Origin: an uncultured Roseovarius sp.
GTDB taxonomy: Bacteria > Pseudomonadota > Alphaproteobacteria > Rhodobacterales > Rhodobacteraceae
Assembly: GCF_947489715.1 (NCBI RefSeq)
Contig: NZ_CANLER010000008.1
Coordinates: 1 to 64,000, forward strand
DNA length: 64,000 nucleotides
Direction of reading: 5' to 3'
Shown piece after piece: positions 55,581 to 64,000 of the stretch. A program made the position numbers and the translations under genes. Position 1 is the first letter of the stretch. Each line of letters starts with the position of its first letter. A model generated the notes under the pieces. That model worked only from the letters and a program-made list of their open reading frames with translations, did not search any database and had not been told where the DNA came from.

Positions 55581-56501
55581 TCAGGCAACCTCGGGAATTT
55601 CACCCCAGTGAACACCCGCGCCGGGCAGACGCGCGGCCATGTCCGGGTCGCATTCGACCACTTCATAGCTGTCCTTGTCGGCGAAAAGCGCGTGCAACAG
55701 GTCGTTTGTCAGGGCGTGCCCGGCGCGGAACCCCTGATAATGACCCAAGATCGGCATACCTGCCAGACCCAGATCACCCAGAGCGTCGAGCATCTTGTGA
55801 CGCACGGCCTCGTCCCGGTGGCGCAGGCCGCCCGGGCTGAGCACGTTTTCGCCGTCGACGACCACGGCGTTTTCCAGCGTGCCGCCAAGGGCCAAACCGT
55901 TAGCACGCATATGATCGACATCGGCCTTGCGACAGAAGGTACGGCTGTTGGACAGCTCGCGCACGAAGCTGCCGTTTGACATGTTCAGCGTCTTCTTCTG
56001 CTCGCCAATCGCAGCATCCTCGAATTCGATGTTGAATTCGATCAGCAGGGTTTTATGCGGCGAAAGACGCGCACGGGCCTGACCTTTACGCACTTCAACC
56101 GGCTTTAAAACACGCAGGGCGCGCACAGGTTTATCCTGACGCTGGATACCCGTTCCCAGGATACCGCGGACAAAAATAGCCGAGCTGCCATCCAGGATCG
56201 GTACTTCGGGGCCATCCACTTCGACCACGGCATTGTGAATGCCACAGCCCACGAGCGCTGCCATGATATGTTCAACCGTCGACACCGCCACGCCATCACT
56301 GTTCACAAGACGGGTGCACAGCGGCGATTGACGCACATGGTGCCACAATGCAGGAATTTCGTTTGAGGAGCCCGCCACATCCACACGACGGAAAATCACA
56401 CCGTGAGAGACCGGTGCAGGCAATACCGTCAGACGTGCAGGCGCACCGGAGTGCAAGCCAACGCCGTCAAAGGATAGTGGTGATTTGATCGTATTCTGCA
56501 A
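55581..56501 (-). CDS. lpxC: UDP-3-O-acyl-N-acetylglucosamine deacetylase
   Basis: Zinc deacetylase for the committed step of lipid A synthesis, 306 aa from the TTG at 56501. This start is preferred because LQNTIKSPLSFDGVGLHSG is the family N-terminus and GAGGA lies just upstream; an ATG at 56594 would add 31 atypical residues. Zinc-ligand regions VEHIMAALVG and HKMLDALGDLGL and the C-terminal histidine region (GHYQGFRAGHALTN) are present. It is transcribed in the same direction as ftsZ but after that gene's terminator. Confidence 0.95.
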   Translation of the reverse strand: MQNTIKSPLSFDGVGLHSGAPARLTVLPAPVSHGVIFRRVDVAGSSNEIPALWHHVRQSPLCTRLVNSDGVAVSTVEHIMAALVGCGIHNAVVEVDGPEVPILDGSSAIFVRGILGTGIQRQDKPVRALRVLKPVEVRKGQARARLSPHKTLLIEFNIEFEDAAIGEQKKTLNMSNGSFVRELSNSRTFCRKADVDHMRANGLALGGTLENAVVVDGENVLSPGGLRHRDEAVRHKMLDALGDLGLAGMPILGHYQGFRAGHALTNDLLHALFADKDSYEVVECDPDMAARLPGAGVHWGEIPEVA

Positions 56502-56670
56502 GTCTGTCCTCAAGTCCCCACGCGGAGAGTGGTCCGCTACTTTGAAACCCGGAAATAATGCTGCACCTGCAAATGGTAAACTCAAACTTTGCAACGGATT
56601 GAAACATCGCGTATCGCGTCTGCGGCGGTTATCCGCCGAGGTGGTTTTTATCTAGACTAAGTTACTGTTT

Positions 56671-56702
56671 TCAAAAGAAAAGGGCTGCCTCAAGGCAGCC
56701 CT
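56671..56702 (-). terminator. Rho-independent terminator of ftsZ
   Basis: AGGGCTGCCT and AGGCAGCCCT form a perfect 10-bp stem (56681-56690 with 56693-56702), followed on the minus strand by TTTTCTTTTG. It lies 26 nt after the ftsZ stop codon, so lpxC probably has its own promoter in the next 150 bases. Confidence 0.88.
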
Positions 56703-56728
56703 TCATCTATTTTCAATTTGACCGGTTT

Positions 56729-58366
56729 TCAGTTGGCCTGACGCCGCAAGAAGGCTGGAATTTCGATCTGCTCGTCTTCTTCCTCATGCGATTCCACCGG
56801 GGCGCGTTGCGCTTGAGGGGCCTGCATCGAGGGCTGCTGGCGTGCCGGACGCGGGGCCGCAGTGCCCTCATTGTCGCCCGAATGGCCGGTCATACGGTTG
56901 ATCAGCGTGTTGATCCCAAAGCGCGGGCGCTCGGCGTTGGCGCTTGGAGCGGAAGCGCTGCTACGCTCTTGCGGGCGCTGATAGCCACCACCATTGGGCA
57001 CCTTGGCCACGGCTGCCTGTAGGCGTGCCATCGCATCAGGCGACGGTGTTCCGGCGGAAGGGGCACGGGGCGCCACGAAATCTTCCAGGGTGTCGTCTTC
57101 TTCGCTGGCACGGGGGTCGAATTCTTCAACGCGTGGCGTGTAGGCCGGCGGCGGCAGATCATCGACATCACGTTCGGCGCGCCGCTCGTGGGCGGTCTCG
57201 AAAATGTCTTCCATCTGATCTTCGGCGGCAGCGCGCTGTGCCTCCATGTCATTGAAAAGCGAGGGCTCTTCCTCGGCGCGGGCCACTGCTACGGCAGGGA
57301 CTTCTTCTTCAGCCGGTTCATCGCGATGCTCCGCCTCGATTGAGGTTTTCAGAGGCTGGGCCAGTGACCGACGCGGGACCGGTACATCGCTGACCACGTC
57401 GCTGGCGTCGATCCCGGTGGCAACAACGCTGACGCGCATCGCACCTTCCATCGCGGTATCGAGCGTCGAGCCGACGATGATGTTGGCATCGCTGTCCACT
57501 TCCTCGCGGATGCGGTTGGCAGCTTCGTCCAGTTCGAACAAGGTCAGATCGTGACCACCGGTGATGTTGATCAACACACCCTTGGCGCCACGCAGGCTGA
57601 TTTCGTCCAGAAGCGGATTGGCAATGGCCTTCTCGGCGGCCTGGATGGCGCGATCTTCGCCGGCATCTTCGCCAGTACCCATCATCGCCTTGCCCATCTC
57701 GTCCATCACCGCGCGGACATCGGCGAAATCGAGGTTGATAAGGCCCGGCCGAACCATCAGGTCAGTGACACCTTTGACGCCCTGATACAGTACGTCATCG
57801 GCCATCGAAAACGCCTCGGTAAAGGTGGTCTTCTCATTCGCCAAGCGGAATAGGTTCTGGTTCGGAATGATGATCAGCGTGTCGACCATTTTCTGAAGCG
57901 CATCAACACCTTCTTCGGCTTGCCTCATGCGTTTGGCGCCTTCGAACTGGAAGGGTTTGGTGACAACGCCGACGGTCAGAACACCCAATTCGCGGGCGGC
58001 CTGTGCGATGATCGGTGCGGCGCCGGTGCCGGTGCCCCCGCCCATTCCGCCGGTGATGAAGCACATATGCGCGCCAGCCAGGTGATCGACGATCTGTTCG
58101 ATGCTTTCTTCGGCTGCCGCAGCACCCACGCTTGGGCGTGCGCCCGCGCCCAGACCTTCGGTGACTTTCACACCCAGTTGCACCCGGTTATCCGCATTGC
58201 TCTGGCTCAGGGCCTGCGCGTCGGTATTGGCAACAACGAAATCAACACCATCGAGCTGTTTCTCGATCATGTTGTTCACGGCGTTGCCGCCTGCGCCGCC
58301 CACACCAAATACGGTAATCCTGGGTTTTAACTCTTCATGTCCCGGCATTGTCAGGTTCAATGTCAT
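56729..58366 (-). CDS. ftsZ: Cell division protein FtsZ
   Basis: Tubulin-like GTPase that forms the division ring. 545 aa, longer than E. coli FtsZ because of an extended, acidic and alanine/proline-rich linker (about residues 320-525). The nucleotide loop [13 protein letters not shown] (near 105) and the catalytic T7 loop region ([11 protein letters not shown]) are intact. The C-terminal peptide [12 protein letters not shown] for binding FtsA and other partners is conserved. It is separated from ftsA by an unusually large 454-nt gap. Confidence 0.98.
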   Translation of the reverse strand: MTLNLTMPGHEELKPRITVFGVGGAGGNAVNNMIEKQLDGVDFVVANTDAQALSQSNADNRVQLGVKVTEGLGAGARPSVGAAAAEESIEQIVDHLAGAHMCFITGGMGGGTGTGAAPIIAQAARELGVLTVGVVTKPFQFEGAKRMRQAEEGVDALQKMVDTLIIIPNQNLFRLANEKTTFTEAFSMADDVLYQGVKGVTDLMVRPGLINLDFADVRAVMDEMGKAMMGTGEDAGEDRAIQAAEKAIANPLLDEISLRGAKGVLINITGGHDLTLFELDEAANRIREEVDSDANIIVGSTLDTAMEGAMRVSVVATGIDASDVVSDVPVPRRSLAQPLKTSIEAEHRDEPAEEEVPAVAVARAEEEPSLFNDMEAQRAAAEDQMEDIFETAHERRAERDVDDLPPPAYTPRVEEFDPRASEEDDTLEDFVAPRAPSAGTPSPDAMARLQAAVAKVPNGGGYQRPQERSSASAPSANAERPRFGINTLINRMTGHSGDNEGTAAPRPARQQPSMQAPQAQRAPVESHEEEDEQIEIPAFLRRQAN

Positions 58367-58820
58367 TTTTCGTTCCGCCTGCTGTTAAGCCTGCCCGCGC
58401 AGGCCGATTTTCCGCTTAATGAGGGGTATCATTACCCGTGGTTACCGTTTCAGTCATCAAAAAACCACCCTTTAGACACAAAATATGGGTAGTTTATTGA
58501 GTTTAAACGCGTTATTTCGCCAATTTGACCAGATATCGCGGTTCGGTATTTGCCTCTACACAACTGCTCCTTGCAACCACGAATACACCTCGGGTGCATT
58601 CTTTCAATCATCAGATGTGAGGATGTCTGCTCATCCTTAGTGTCGGCCTCTGCGAGCCTTAGTAAAAACTGTATCACAACAAACGCTTAGCGTCACGCGA
58701 TTCTTGAAAAACAGGCATAAACCCGCGTTTCCGAATCGGAAACAACGATTTTGGATGCAGCAGCCGCTTTTTGAACGCAAAAACCCGTTCTTGCGCGGGG
58801 ATGTGTGAAGGGAAAACCGT
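58367..58820. other. ftsA-ftsZ intergenic region, likely ftsZ promoters
   Basis: 454 bases without a supported gene, A+T-rich towards the ftsZ side (58440-58520). It contains the palindrome at 58727-58743 and a weak CGCAA...TTGCG dyad near 58776-58796 that might end the ftsA transcript. I expect one or more ftsZ promoters and regulator sites here. A perfect CtrA box was not found. Confidence 0.5.
58727..58743. promoter_or_regulatory. Perfect 17-bp palindrome upstream of ftsZ
   Basis: GTTTCCGA-A-TCGGAAAC is perfectly symmetric around one base. It lies about 75 nt past the ftsA stop and 360 nt before the ftsZ start. It has no U-tract of the terminator kind immediately beside it, so a protein-binding site is more likely. 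Confidence 0.5.
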
Positions 58821-60155
58821 CTACCAGTTGTCCTTGAACCACTTGACCGCGCGTTTGAGTGATCGCGCCGGATAGCGGTCTACGGGGATTTCGAAATCCC
58901 ACCATTCGTCCTGTGGATTGGCTGCAAACAGACACATGCCAACGGCACTGGCAAAACCGGCCCCCGTCGCGGCCTGCGGCAGGCCATGCACCCGCAAGGG
59001 GCGGCCCAGCCGAACCTGCTGCCCGAGAATCTTGCTGGCCAGGCCATCAAGACCCGGGATCTGGCTGCCACCGCCGGTCAACACGATCTGCTGGCTGGGC
59101 AGGTGTTCGAACCCGGCCGCATCAAGCCGTGCGCGCACCTCTTCCAATATCTCTTCGACGCGGGGGCGCATGATACCGATCAACTCGGCCCGGCTGACAG
59201 TGCGGCGGTCATGTTCGTAATCGCCCGTGTCGCCACCGATCTCGATCATCTCGCGATCATCCATGCCGGTGGCGACAACGCCGCCATAAAAGGTCTTGAT
59301 CCGCTCAGCCGTGGCGGTTGGCACCTGCAGGCCCATAGAGATGTCGCCGGTGACATGATCGCCCCCCATACGCACGCTATCGGCATAAATCATATGTTTT
59401 TTCATGAAGATGGACACGCCGGCCGAACCGCCGCCAAGGTCAATGCAGGCGGATCCAAGCTCTTGTTCGTCCTCGACCAACGAGGCGATCCCCGAAACAT
59501 AGGCCGAATTGGCCAGACCTGCGAGTTCGAGATCACAACGTTTGACGCAATGGGCCAGGTTTTGCACAGCGATTTCATCTACGGTCAGCATATGCATGTC
59601 CGTCGACAACACCTGCCCCAGTTGACCACGGGGATCAATCAGACCCGAGCGATGATCGAGTGCGAAATTCACCGGTTGAGCGTGCAGCACCTCGCGGCCT
59701 TCGCCATAATCAGGCACATCGCAGGCCGACAGCACGCGGCTGACATCCTGTTCGTCGACGGTTTCACCCTCAAGTTCGATCGACCCGGCCAGACCGTAAG
59801 AGCGCGGCTGCGCACCGGAAAAGCAGGCAATCACGTGATCGACACGGATATTGGCCATCTTCTGCGCCGCTTGCAGAGCGGTCCGGATAGCGCGTTCAGT
59901 TTCCTGCATCGCCTCGATTTCACCAAAGCGAACACCGCGCGACCGTGTAGTGGCTGCGCCGATCACCCGGAACCCGGCCTGCCCCGCCATAGCGCCGATA
60001 CCCTCGGTCCCTGCAAGGCGGTCCGTGCCGTCAAAGCGTAGTACCAGGCAGGCGATCTTAGATGTACCGACATCCAGCACCGCCACGACGCCGCGCTGCA
60101 TCGCCGCCTTGCGCATGTTGCGCATTGCCCGCTGGGTCTCGTAAAGCTCAATCAT
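58821..60155 (-). CDS. ftsA: Cell division protein FtsA
   Basis: Actin-fold protein that tethers FtsZ to the membrane, 444 aa. The phosphate-binding VAVLDVGTSKIACLVLR is near residue 25, the second ATP loop CIDLGGGSAGVSIFM near 240 and the third VLTGGGSQIPGLDGLA near 362. The C-terminal amphipathic membrane-binding helix is SLKRAVKWFKDNW. The N-terminus ([20 protein letters not shown]) is longer than in E. coli, as in other Rhodobacterales. Its ATG shares one base with the ftsQ stop (TAATG). Confidence 0.97.
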   Translation of the reverse strand: MIELYETQRAMRNMRKAAMQRGVVAVLDVGTSKIACLVLRFDGTDRLAGTEGIGAMAGQAGFRVIGAATTRSRGVRFGEIEAMQETERAIRTALQAAQKMANIRVDHVIACFSGAQPRSYGLAGSIELEGETVDEQDVSRVLSACDVPDYGEGREVLHAQPVNFALDHRSGLIDPRGQLGQVLSTDMHMLTVDEIAVQNLAHCVKRCDLELAGLANSAYVSGIASLVEDEQELGSACIDLGGGSAGVSIFMKKHMIYADSVRMGGDHVTGDISMGLQVPTATAERIKTFYGGVVATGMDDREMIEIGGDTGDYEHDRRTVSRAELIGIMRPRVEEILEEVRARLDAAGFEHLPSQQIVLTGGGSQIPGLDGLASKILGQQVRLGRPLRVHGLPQAATGAGFASAVGMCLFAANPQDEWWDFEIPVDRYPARSLKRAVKWFKDNW

Positions 60156-61039
60156 TAATCATCGCCCCCTGCCGGACTGCCTGCTGAAATATTTCTGACG
60201 CGCCACCATTCCTCGACGGCGCGCTGGTTCATTCGGATCGTCGGCCGCGCGGCCAATCGCATGTCGACGGCAACCAGATCGCGTTCCAGCATGTCCTGCA
60301 CGTCACCAAGCACGATCACCCTCTCGACCGCCCGCACCGGATTGCGTTCGGGCAGAAGAATGCGTTGATCGCGGTCCAGCACCAGATCCCAACGGCGTTC
60401 CCCCATGCGCACCAATCCACGCACGCGCCCTTCAAGCGGCGCTGCGGCGGCAAGAATGTTCAGTGCTTCCGGGACGGCGACATTGGCGCCCTTACCTGCC
60501 ACGACCGGCAGGTCGGGACGGGTCGACCGACTGCCCAATTCGGCAATCCGCACGCCTTCCAAATCAACGATCGCCAGCCCATCGCGGCTACGCCAGAGGG
60601 CGGCGGGTTCGCGCTCTGTCACCTTGGCCACCAACATGCCGCCCTGTCGGATACGGACGCTGACATCGGCCACGGCGGGAAGGTCTTTGATCAGCCTGCG
60701 GACATCATCAAGTGCCAGATCAAAAGAACTGATCGGAAATTCGATGGGAAAGATTTCCCGGATTTCAGCCTCTACCCCGGAACTCGCCCCTTCGACAGCC
60801 AGCAAATTGACCATGAATTCGGGGCGGGTTTCGATCTGATGGCGGATTTCCGCATAGGTCAGCATCAATTGCTCGCGACGGGCTTCATCAGAAAAATAGA
60901 CCGTCGTCGTACCGACGATGACCGCGACGGGTAGCCCCACGCGCAAAACTTTGCGAAAGAGCGGTGTCAGCATCAAGCGCTGGTAGCGGTAGGACCAGCG
61001 CGAGGGTGCGGGATCGTGGCGGGAACCTACCTGTCGCAT
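60155..61039 (-). CDS. ftsQ: Cell division protein FtsQ
   Basis: Bitopic inner-membrane division protein, 294 aa. A basic cytosolic N-terminus (about 35 residues) precedes a single helix [19 protein letters not shown]. Then come the POTRA domain ([20 protein letters not shown] ... [24 protein letters not shown]) and the FtsQ beta domain. The start overlaps the ddl stop by 13 nt and the stop overlaps the ftsA start, so the genes are translationally coupled. Confidence 0.95.
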   Translation of the reverse strand: MRQVGSRHDPAPSRWSYRYQRLMLTPLFRKVLRVGLPVAVIVGTTTVYFSDEARREQLMLTYAEIRHQIETRPEFMVNLLAVEGASSGVEAEIREIFPIEFPISSFDLALDDVRRLIKDLPAVADVSVRIRQGGMLVAKVTEREPAALWRSRDGLAIVDLEGVRIAELGSRSTRPDLPVVAGKGANVAVPEALNILAAAAPLEGRVRGLVRMGERRWDLVLDRDQRILLPERNPVRAVERVIVLGDVQDMLERDLVAVDMRLAARPTIRMNQRAVEEWWRVRNISAGSPAGGDD

Positions 61040-61959
61040 GAGGCGTCCTCGACTATCCAGCGGCAGAATTCGGGGAAAGAAATGCCCAATTTCTGCGCCT
61101 GCTCCGGCGAAAGCGATGTGGGCGTCATGCCCGGTTGCGTGTTGGTTTCCAGCAGGATCAGCCCGTCCAGACCTCGCGCTTCATCCCAGCGGAAATCGGT
61201 GCGGCTGACACCGCGGCAGCCCAGCACCTGATGAGCGCGCAAAGCGTAGTCCATGCAGGCGTCGAAAATCTCTGCCGGAAGTTTGGCGGGCACCTCGTGG
61301 CGCGATCCGCCCTCGGCGTATTTGGCGTGGTAGTCGTACCAGCCGTCAGTGATGATATCGGTGACAGTCAGTGCGCGATCGCCCATCACGGTCGTTGTCA
61401 GTTCGCGGCCCGGCGCGAAGGCTTCGACCATCACCGTCTGCGGCATTTCGTCAGAAAGTTGCGGCGGGGAATTCGCGGCCTCGTTGACGATATAGACGCC
61501 GACCGAGGAGCCTTCATTATAGGGTTTGACCACATAAGGAGGTGCCAGCATATGGCGCGCCACGACCTCGGCCTTGTCCGCCAGGACGCTATCGACCACC
61601 GGCAGACCCGCCGCGCGGTAAGTCGCCTTGGTCTTTTCCTTGTCCATCGCCAGGGCCGAAGCCAGTACGCCGGAATGGGTATAGGGGATTTTCAGCCATT
61701 CAAGGATACCTTGCACGCAACCATCTTCGCCCCAACGACCATGCAGGGCGTTGAACACGACATCGGGGGAAATCTGGCCAAGCTGCACGGCAAGATCGCG
61801 GTCAGCATCGACCTCGATCACCTCGTACCCTGCGTCCCGCAAAGCGGCTGCACATTCGCGACCTGTTGACAGCGACACCTCGCGCTCAGCCGAGGGGCCA
61901 CCCATGATCACCGCCACTTTGTGGGTTGTTCTGCTCGAACCAACCACCTTGTGCCTCAA
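61027..61959 (-). CDS. ddl: D-alanine--D-alanine ligase
   Basis: ATP-grasp ligase making the D-Ala-D-Ala dipeptide of peptidoglycan. About 300-310 aa. [20 protein letters not shown] is the N-terminal substrate loop, [19 protein letters not shown] binds ATP, and [15 protein letters not shown] is the conserved metal/phosphate end. I give the TTG at 61959 as start; an in-frame GTG at about 61947 is equally possible. It is DdlB-type in context, between murB and ftsQ. Confidence 0.96.
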   Translation of the reverse strand: MRHKVVGSSRTTHKVAVIMGGPSAEREVSLSTGRECAAALRDAGYEVIEVDADRDLAVQLGQISPDVVFNALHGRWGEDGCVQGILEWLKIPYTHSGVLASALAMDKEKTKATYRAAGLPVVDSVLADKAEVVARHMLAPPYVVKPYNEGSSVGVYIVNEAANSPPQLSDEMPQTVMVEAFAPGRELTTTVMGDRALTVTDIITDGWYDYHAKYAEGGSRHEVPAKLPAEIFDACMDYALRAHQVLGCRGVSRTDFRWDEARGLDGLILLETNTQPGMTPTSLSPEQAQKLGISFPEFCRWIVEDASCDR

Positions 61960-62007
61960 TATCCCGGACCTCTGTTTGGCCCTTGTTTTTGTTAACTGCC
62001 TACTGAC

Positions 62008-62934
62008 TTATTTCGGGGCCGTTTCGCCGACCCTCATGATTTCCCAATGTAACTCTATTCCACTGGTTTGGAAAACCTTTTTTCGCACTTCTTCGCCCAA
62101 ACCTTCCAGATCGGCGGCAGTTGCATCACCGGTATTGACGAGGAAATTGGAATGTTTGGAGCTCATCTGCGCACCGCCCCGTGTCGCCCCGCGCATGCCC
62201 GCATCGTCGATCACCTTCCACGCTTTGAGATCATGCACATCATCTTCGCGCCCGGTGGAGCTGTAGCCCGCCGGGTTTCGGAAGGTGCTGCCAGCGCTGC
62301 GATCCTTTGTGGGCTGGGTTTCGTCGCGTTTCTTAAGCTGTGCCGCCATGCGCGCGTGCAGGTCTTCGGGGCTGGCCCTGTCACCTTCGAACGTGGCGCT
62401 GATGATCACCCAATCCTCGGGCAGATCGGTCTGACGATATTGGAAATTGAGGTCATCGGCGGTCAGGGTGACCACCTCGCCCGTCCGCGTGACAATTTGG
62501 GCTGAGAGGAAATGATCCGCCGTGTAACTGCCGTAACACCCGGCATTCATCCGCACCGCGCCTCCGATGGCGCCGGGAATAGTGCGCAGAAAAGTCAGAT
62601 CGACACCAGCGTCTGCGGCCTTGCGGGCCACATGCGCATCAAGTGCCGCGGCACCCGCGGTGACGCGATTTCTGTCGACTTCGATCTGGTTAAATCCGCG
62701 GCCCAACCGGATCACAACCGCGTGCAGGCCCCCGTCGCGGACTATCAGATTGCTACCGACGCCCATCGGAAAAACCGGTATGGCGGGGTCAAGACCCGCG
62801 AGAAAAGTTGCCAGATCATCCGGGTCCGCCGGCTGGAACAGCCAGTCGGCAGGGCCGCCCACACGCAACCAGGTCAGGTCGTTCAACGGGCGGTTCGGGG
62901 TCAGTTTTCCGCGTGGAATTGGAAGAGTTTTCAT
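62008..62934 (-). CDS. murB: UDP-N-acetylmuramate dehydrogenase (UDP-N-acetylenolpyruvoylglucosamine reductase)
   Basis: FAD enzyme forming UDP-MurNAc, 308 aa. The FAD-binding region [16 protein letters not shown], the [15 protein letters not shown] loop, the catalytic serine in [14 protein letters not shown] and the glutamate in [11 protein letters not shown] are all present; it is the type I/II length. The ATG at 62934 ([11 protein letters not shown]) is chosen as nearest to the conserved core; in-frame ATGs at 62955 and 63018 exist and none has a good ribosome site. Confidence 0.95.
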   Translation of the reverse strand: MKTLPIPRGKLTPNRPLNDLTWLRVGGPADWLFQPADPDDLATFLAGLDPAIPVFPMGVGSNLIVRDGGLHAVVIRLGRGFNQIEVDRNRVTAGAAALDAHVARKAADAGVDLTFLRTIPGAIGGAVRMNAGCYGSYTADHFLSAQIVTRTGEVVTLTADDLNFQYRQTDLPEDWVIISATFEGDRASPEDLHARMAAQLKKRDETQPTKDRSAGSTFRNPAGYSSTGREDDVHDLKAWKVIDDAGMRGATRGGAQMSSKHSNFLVNTGDATAADLEGLGEEVRKKVFQTSGIELHWEIMRVGETAPK

Positions 62935-63189
62935 GGTGCCGGAGTGCAGGTTCATACGCTTGACGTCAAGAGATCTCGCGTTTTCGCATCGCCCAAAACA
63001 TACCAAGCGTTTCGCCAAGCATCAGTGGGAATGACTGAAAGTTAACAGCCAAAGCGAAATCCCAGGAACTTGCGTTTTCTCTCAGCATATGAAGTTCAGC
63101 CGAAAGCCAGACAGGCACATCAACGCCAACCAAATCACGAACAACCTTTTTCCGTCATCTTACAAATTGACCAGAGCCATTATACATCG

Positions 63190-63480
63190 CTACGTCGCCC
63201 GTTTCTTCCTTGTGCGACCAAGTATCCAGCCGACGATACCGCCAAACAGGCCCGGGAAGACACCGCCGGTCAGAGTAACAAACGGGGCGAAGGCCTGTTC
63301 TTCGTCTCCAGGGACGATGGCCGCCATGCGCACCAAAAGCGCGATCGAAACCACCACGAAAAGGCCAAGCACCCAGAACCCCACCCTGGGCGTCGAAAAA
63401 CGCCCAAGTGTCAAACCGATCAAGACACCAGCAACCATCGAAGAAAGTGGCACAAAAGCGATGAACGTGACGATATTCAT
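63190..63480 (-). CDS. Small hydrophobic protein, about 96 aa
   Basis: Three predicted membrane helices (residues about 5-27, 33-53 and 66-90) and a basic C-terminus RTRKKRAT. No family recognised. It starts 5 nt after the DUF2484 gene, so it belongs to the same transcript within the cell-wall cluster. A 255-nt gap to murB follows. A role in envelope biogenesis is only suggested by location. Confidence 0.7.
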   Translation of the reverse strand: MNIVTFIAFVPLSSMVAGVLIGLTLGRFSTPRVGFWVLGLFVVVSIALLVRMAAIVPGDEEQAFAPFVTLTGGVFPGLFGGIVGWILGRTRKKRAT

Positions 63481-63485
63481 TGGGA

Positions 63486-63770
63486 TTAACCCTCGGGCGG
63501 ATAGCTGCTGCTGGCCTCTGTCTTACGCGGGAAAAGCCCCTTGATCCAGCGACCAAGATAGATCATCGGCCAGCGCAGCACACTCATACCCGCAGCCAGC
63601 ACTAAAAATCCCATCCAAGGGCCGTTTTCATAGGTGACATAGCCCAGAAGCGGTACACCAACAGCGATCAGCGCATAAGCCCTGCGCCAGTGGTTATCGC
63701 CCGAGGGCACCATTGCCAGCACATTTGCCGACACAGCCCAGAGACAGGCAAGGATCAACGACCAGCTCAT
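63486..63770 (-). CDS. DUF2484 family membrane protein, first copy
   Basis: A 94-aa protein with three helices. MSWSLILACLWAVSANVLAM at the N-terminus and the following LRWPMIYLGRWIKG match DUF2484, which is found in Rhodobacterales cell-wall clusters. The ATG at 63770 overlaps the stop of the neighbouring paralogue in an ATGA. The function is unknown. Confidence 0.82.
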   Translation of the reverse strand: MSWSLILACLWAVSANVLAMVPSGDNHWRRAYALIAVGVPLLGYVTYENGPWMGFLVLAAGMSVLRWPMIYLGRWIKGLFPRKTEASSSYPPEG

Positions 63771-64000
63771 TTCGGTACCTCCACCTTTTGGCCCATAGCC
63801 CTCTTTGCGAAATGACGCAATGGATTCCGGAACATAGAGACAAAAGCTAACGTGGCGGCAATCCCTGCCCAAAGTGCCACATCGCGGCCAATCAGATAGA
63901 TCAACACCGGCGCGGCCAACAGCAGGAAAACGCCCGGGATATACTGGTATCGCATGGGCAGCATTGCCACGATTGTGGCCGCCAGCACCCAGAGGCAAGA
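63767..64000 (-). CDS. DUF2484 family membrane protein, second copy (runs off the window)
   Basis: The frame continues past the right edge; the visible N-terminal part reads SCLWVLAATIVAMLPMRY, aligning with the SLILACLWAVSANVLAM start of the first copy, so only a few codons are missing. It ends with AFVSMFRNPLRHFAKRAMG. Two adjacent homologues coupled by an ATGA overlap point to a tandem duplication that may form a heteromer. murC would be expected just beyond the edge. Confidence 0.75.
   Translation of the reverse strand, partial: SCLWVLAATIVAMLPMRYQYIPGVFLLLAAPVLIYLIGRDVALWAGIAATLAFVSMFRNPLRHFAKRAMGQKVEVPK

Overview
The window looks like a chromosomal segment of a marine alphaproteobacterium of the Rhodobacteraceae (Roseobacter group). 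The evidence is GC-rich coding sequence, a division and cell-wall cluster in the order murB-ddl-ftsQ-ftsA-ftsZ-lpxC-bamD-recN flanked by tandem DUF2484 genes, a VPLPA-CTERM protein, a C-terminal Hint_2/RTX protein, TRAP and peptide ABC transporters, the cobS/cobT aerobic cobaltochelatase genes, and a psd-pssA-pmtA phospholipid operon. I see no rRNA, tRNA, insertion sequence, prophage or CRISPR array. These assignments come from reading motifs, not from database searches.

Layout. 0.2-2.1 kb: two permeases of a peptide-type ABC importer. 2.2-9 kb: a membrane protein, DUF3422, a VPLPA-CTERM surface protein, pntAB transhydrogenase and a small membrane methyltransferase. 9.2-18.6 kb: an SDR oxidoreductase, an mmcQ-like gene coupled to kynureninase, a large secreted Ca-binding Hint protein, cytochrome c, a class-I glutamine amidotransferase hydrolase and aminopeptidase N. 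18.8-27.7 kb: an accessory catabolic island made of a TRAP transporter, an acetylpolyamine-deacetylase-like enzyme, a beta-keto acid cleavage enzyme (BKACE), a class III aminotransferase, a divergent LysR regulator and a nitrilase-family amidase. 27.7-35.7 kb: a lytic transglycosylase, an unknown protein, a cytosolic sulfite-oxidase-fold enzyme, a hotdog thioesterase and a second peptide ABC importer with a fused double ATPase. 35.8-39.3 kb: a YafY/DMT/PPOX-type trio with a visible operator, DUF4177 and a J-domain protein. 39.4-42.2 kb: psd-pssA-pmtA (PE to PC synthesis) and exported MsrB. 42.6-48.6 kb: cobS, a racemase-fold gene lacking both catalytic cysteines, cobT, aminopeptidase P and DUF427. 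49-52.8 kb: a ClC channel, D-lactate dehydrogenase and a Gly-Gly-Ser repeat protein. 52.9-64 kb: recN, bamD, lpxC, ftsZ, ftsA, ftsQ, ddl, murB and DUF2484 genes, all on the minus strand.

The most interesting idea concerns the 19-27.7 kb island. Its enzymes match, step for step, the biochemically described but (to my knowledge) genetically poorly assigned route for N6-acetyl-beta-lysine: transamination to 3-oxo-6-acetamidohexanoate, cleavage with acetyl-CoA to acetoacetate plus 4-acetamidobutyryl-CoA, then deacetylation towards 4-aminobutyrate. Other observations worth checking are the racemase-like protein without catalytic cysteines translationally coupled to cobT, CGTACG-rich dyads at two convergent gene ends, an 11-bp iteron-like array upstream of the kynureninase operon, a perfect operator-like palindrome between yafY and the DMT exporter, and several very small genes.
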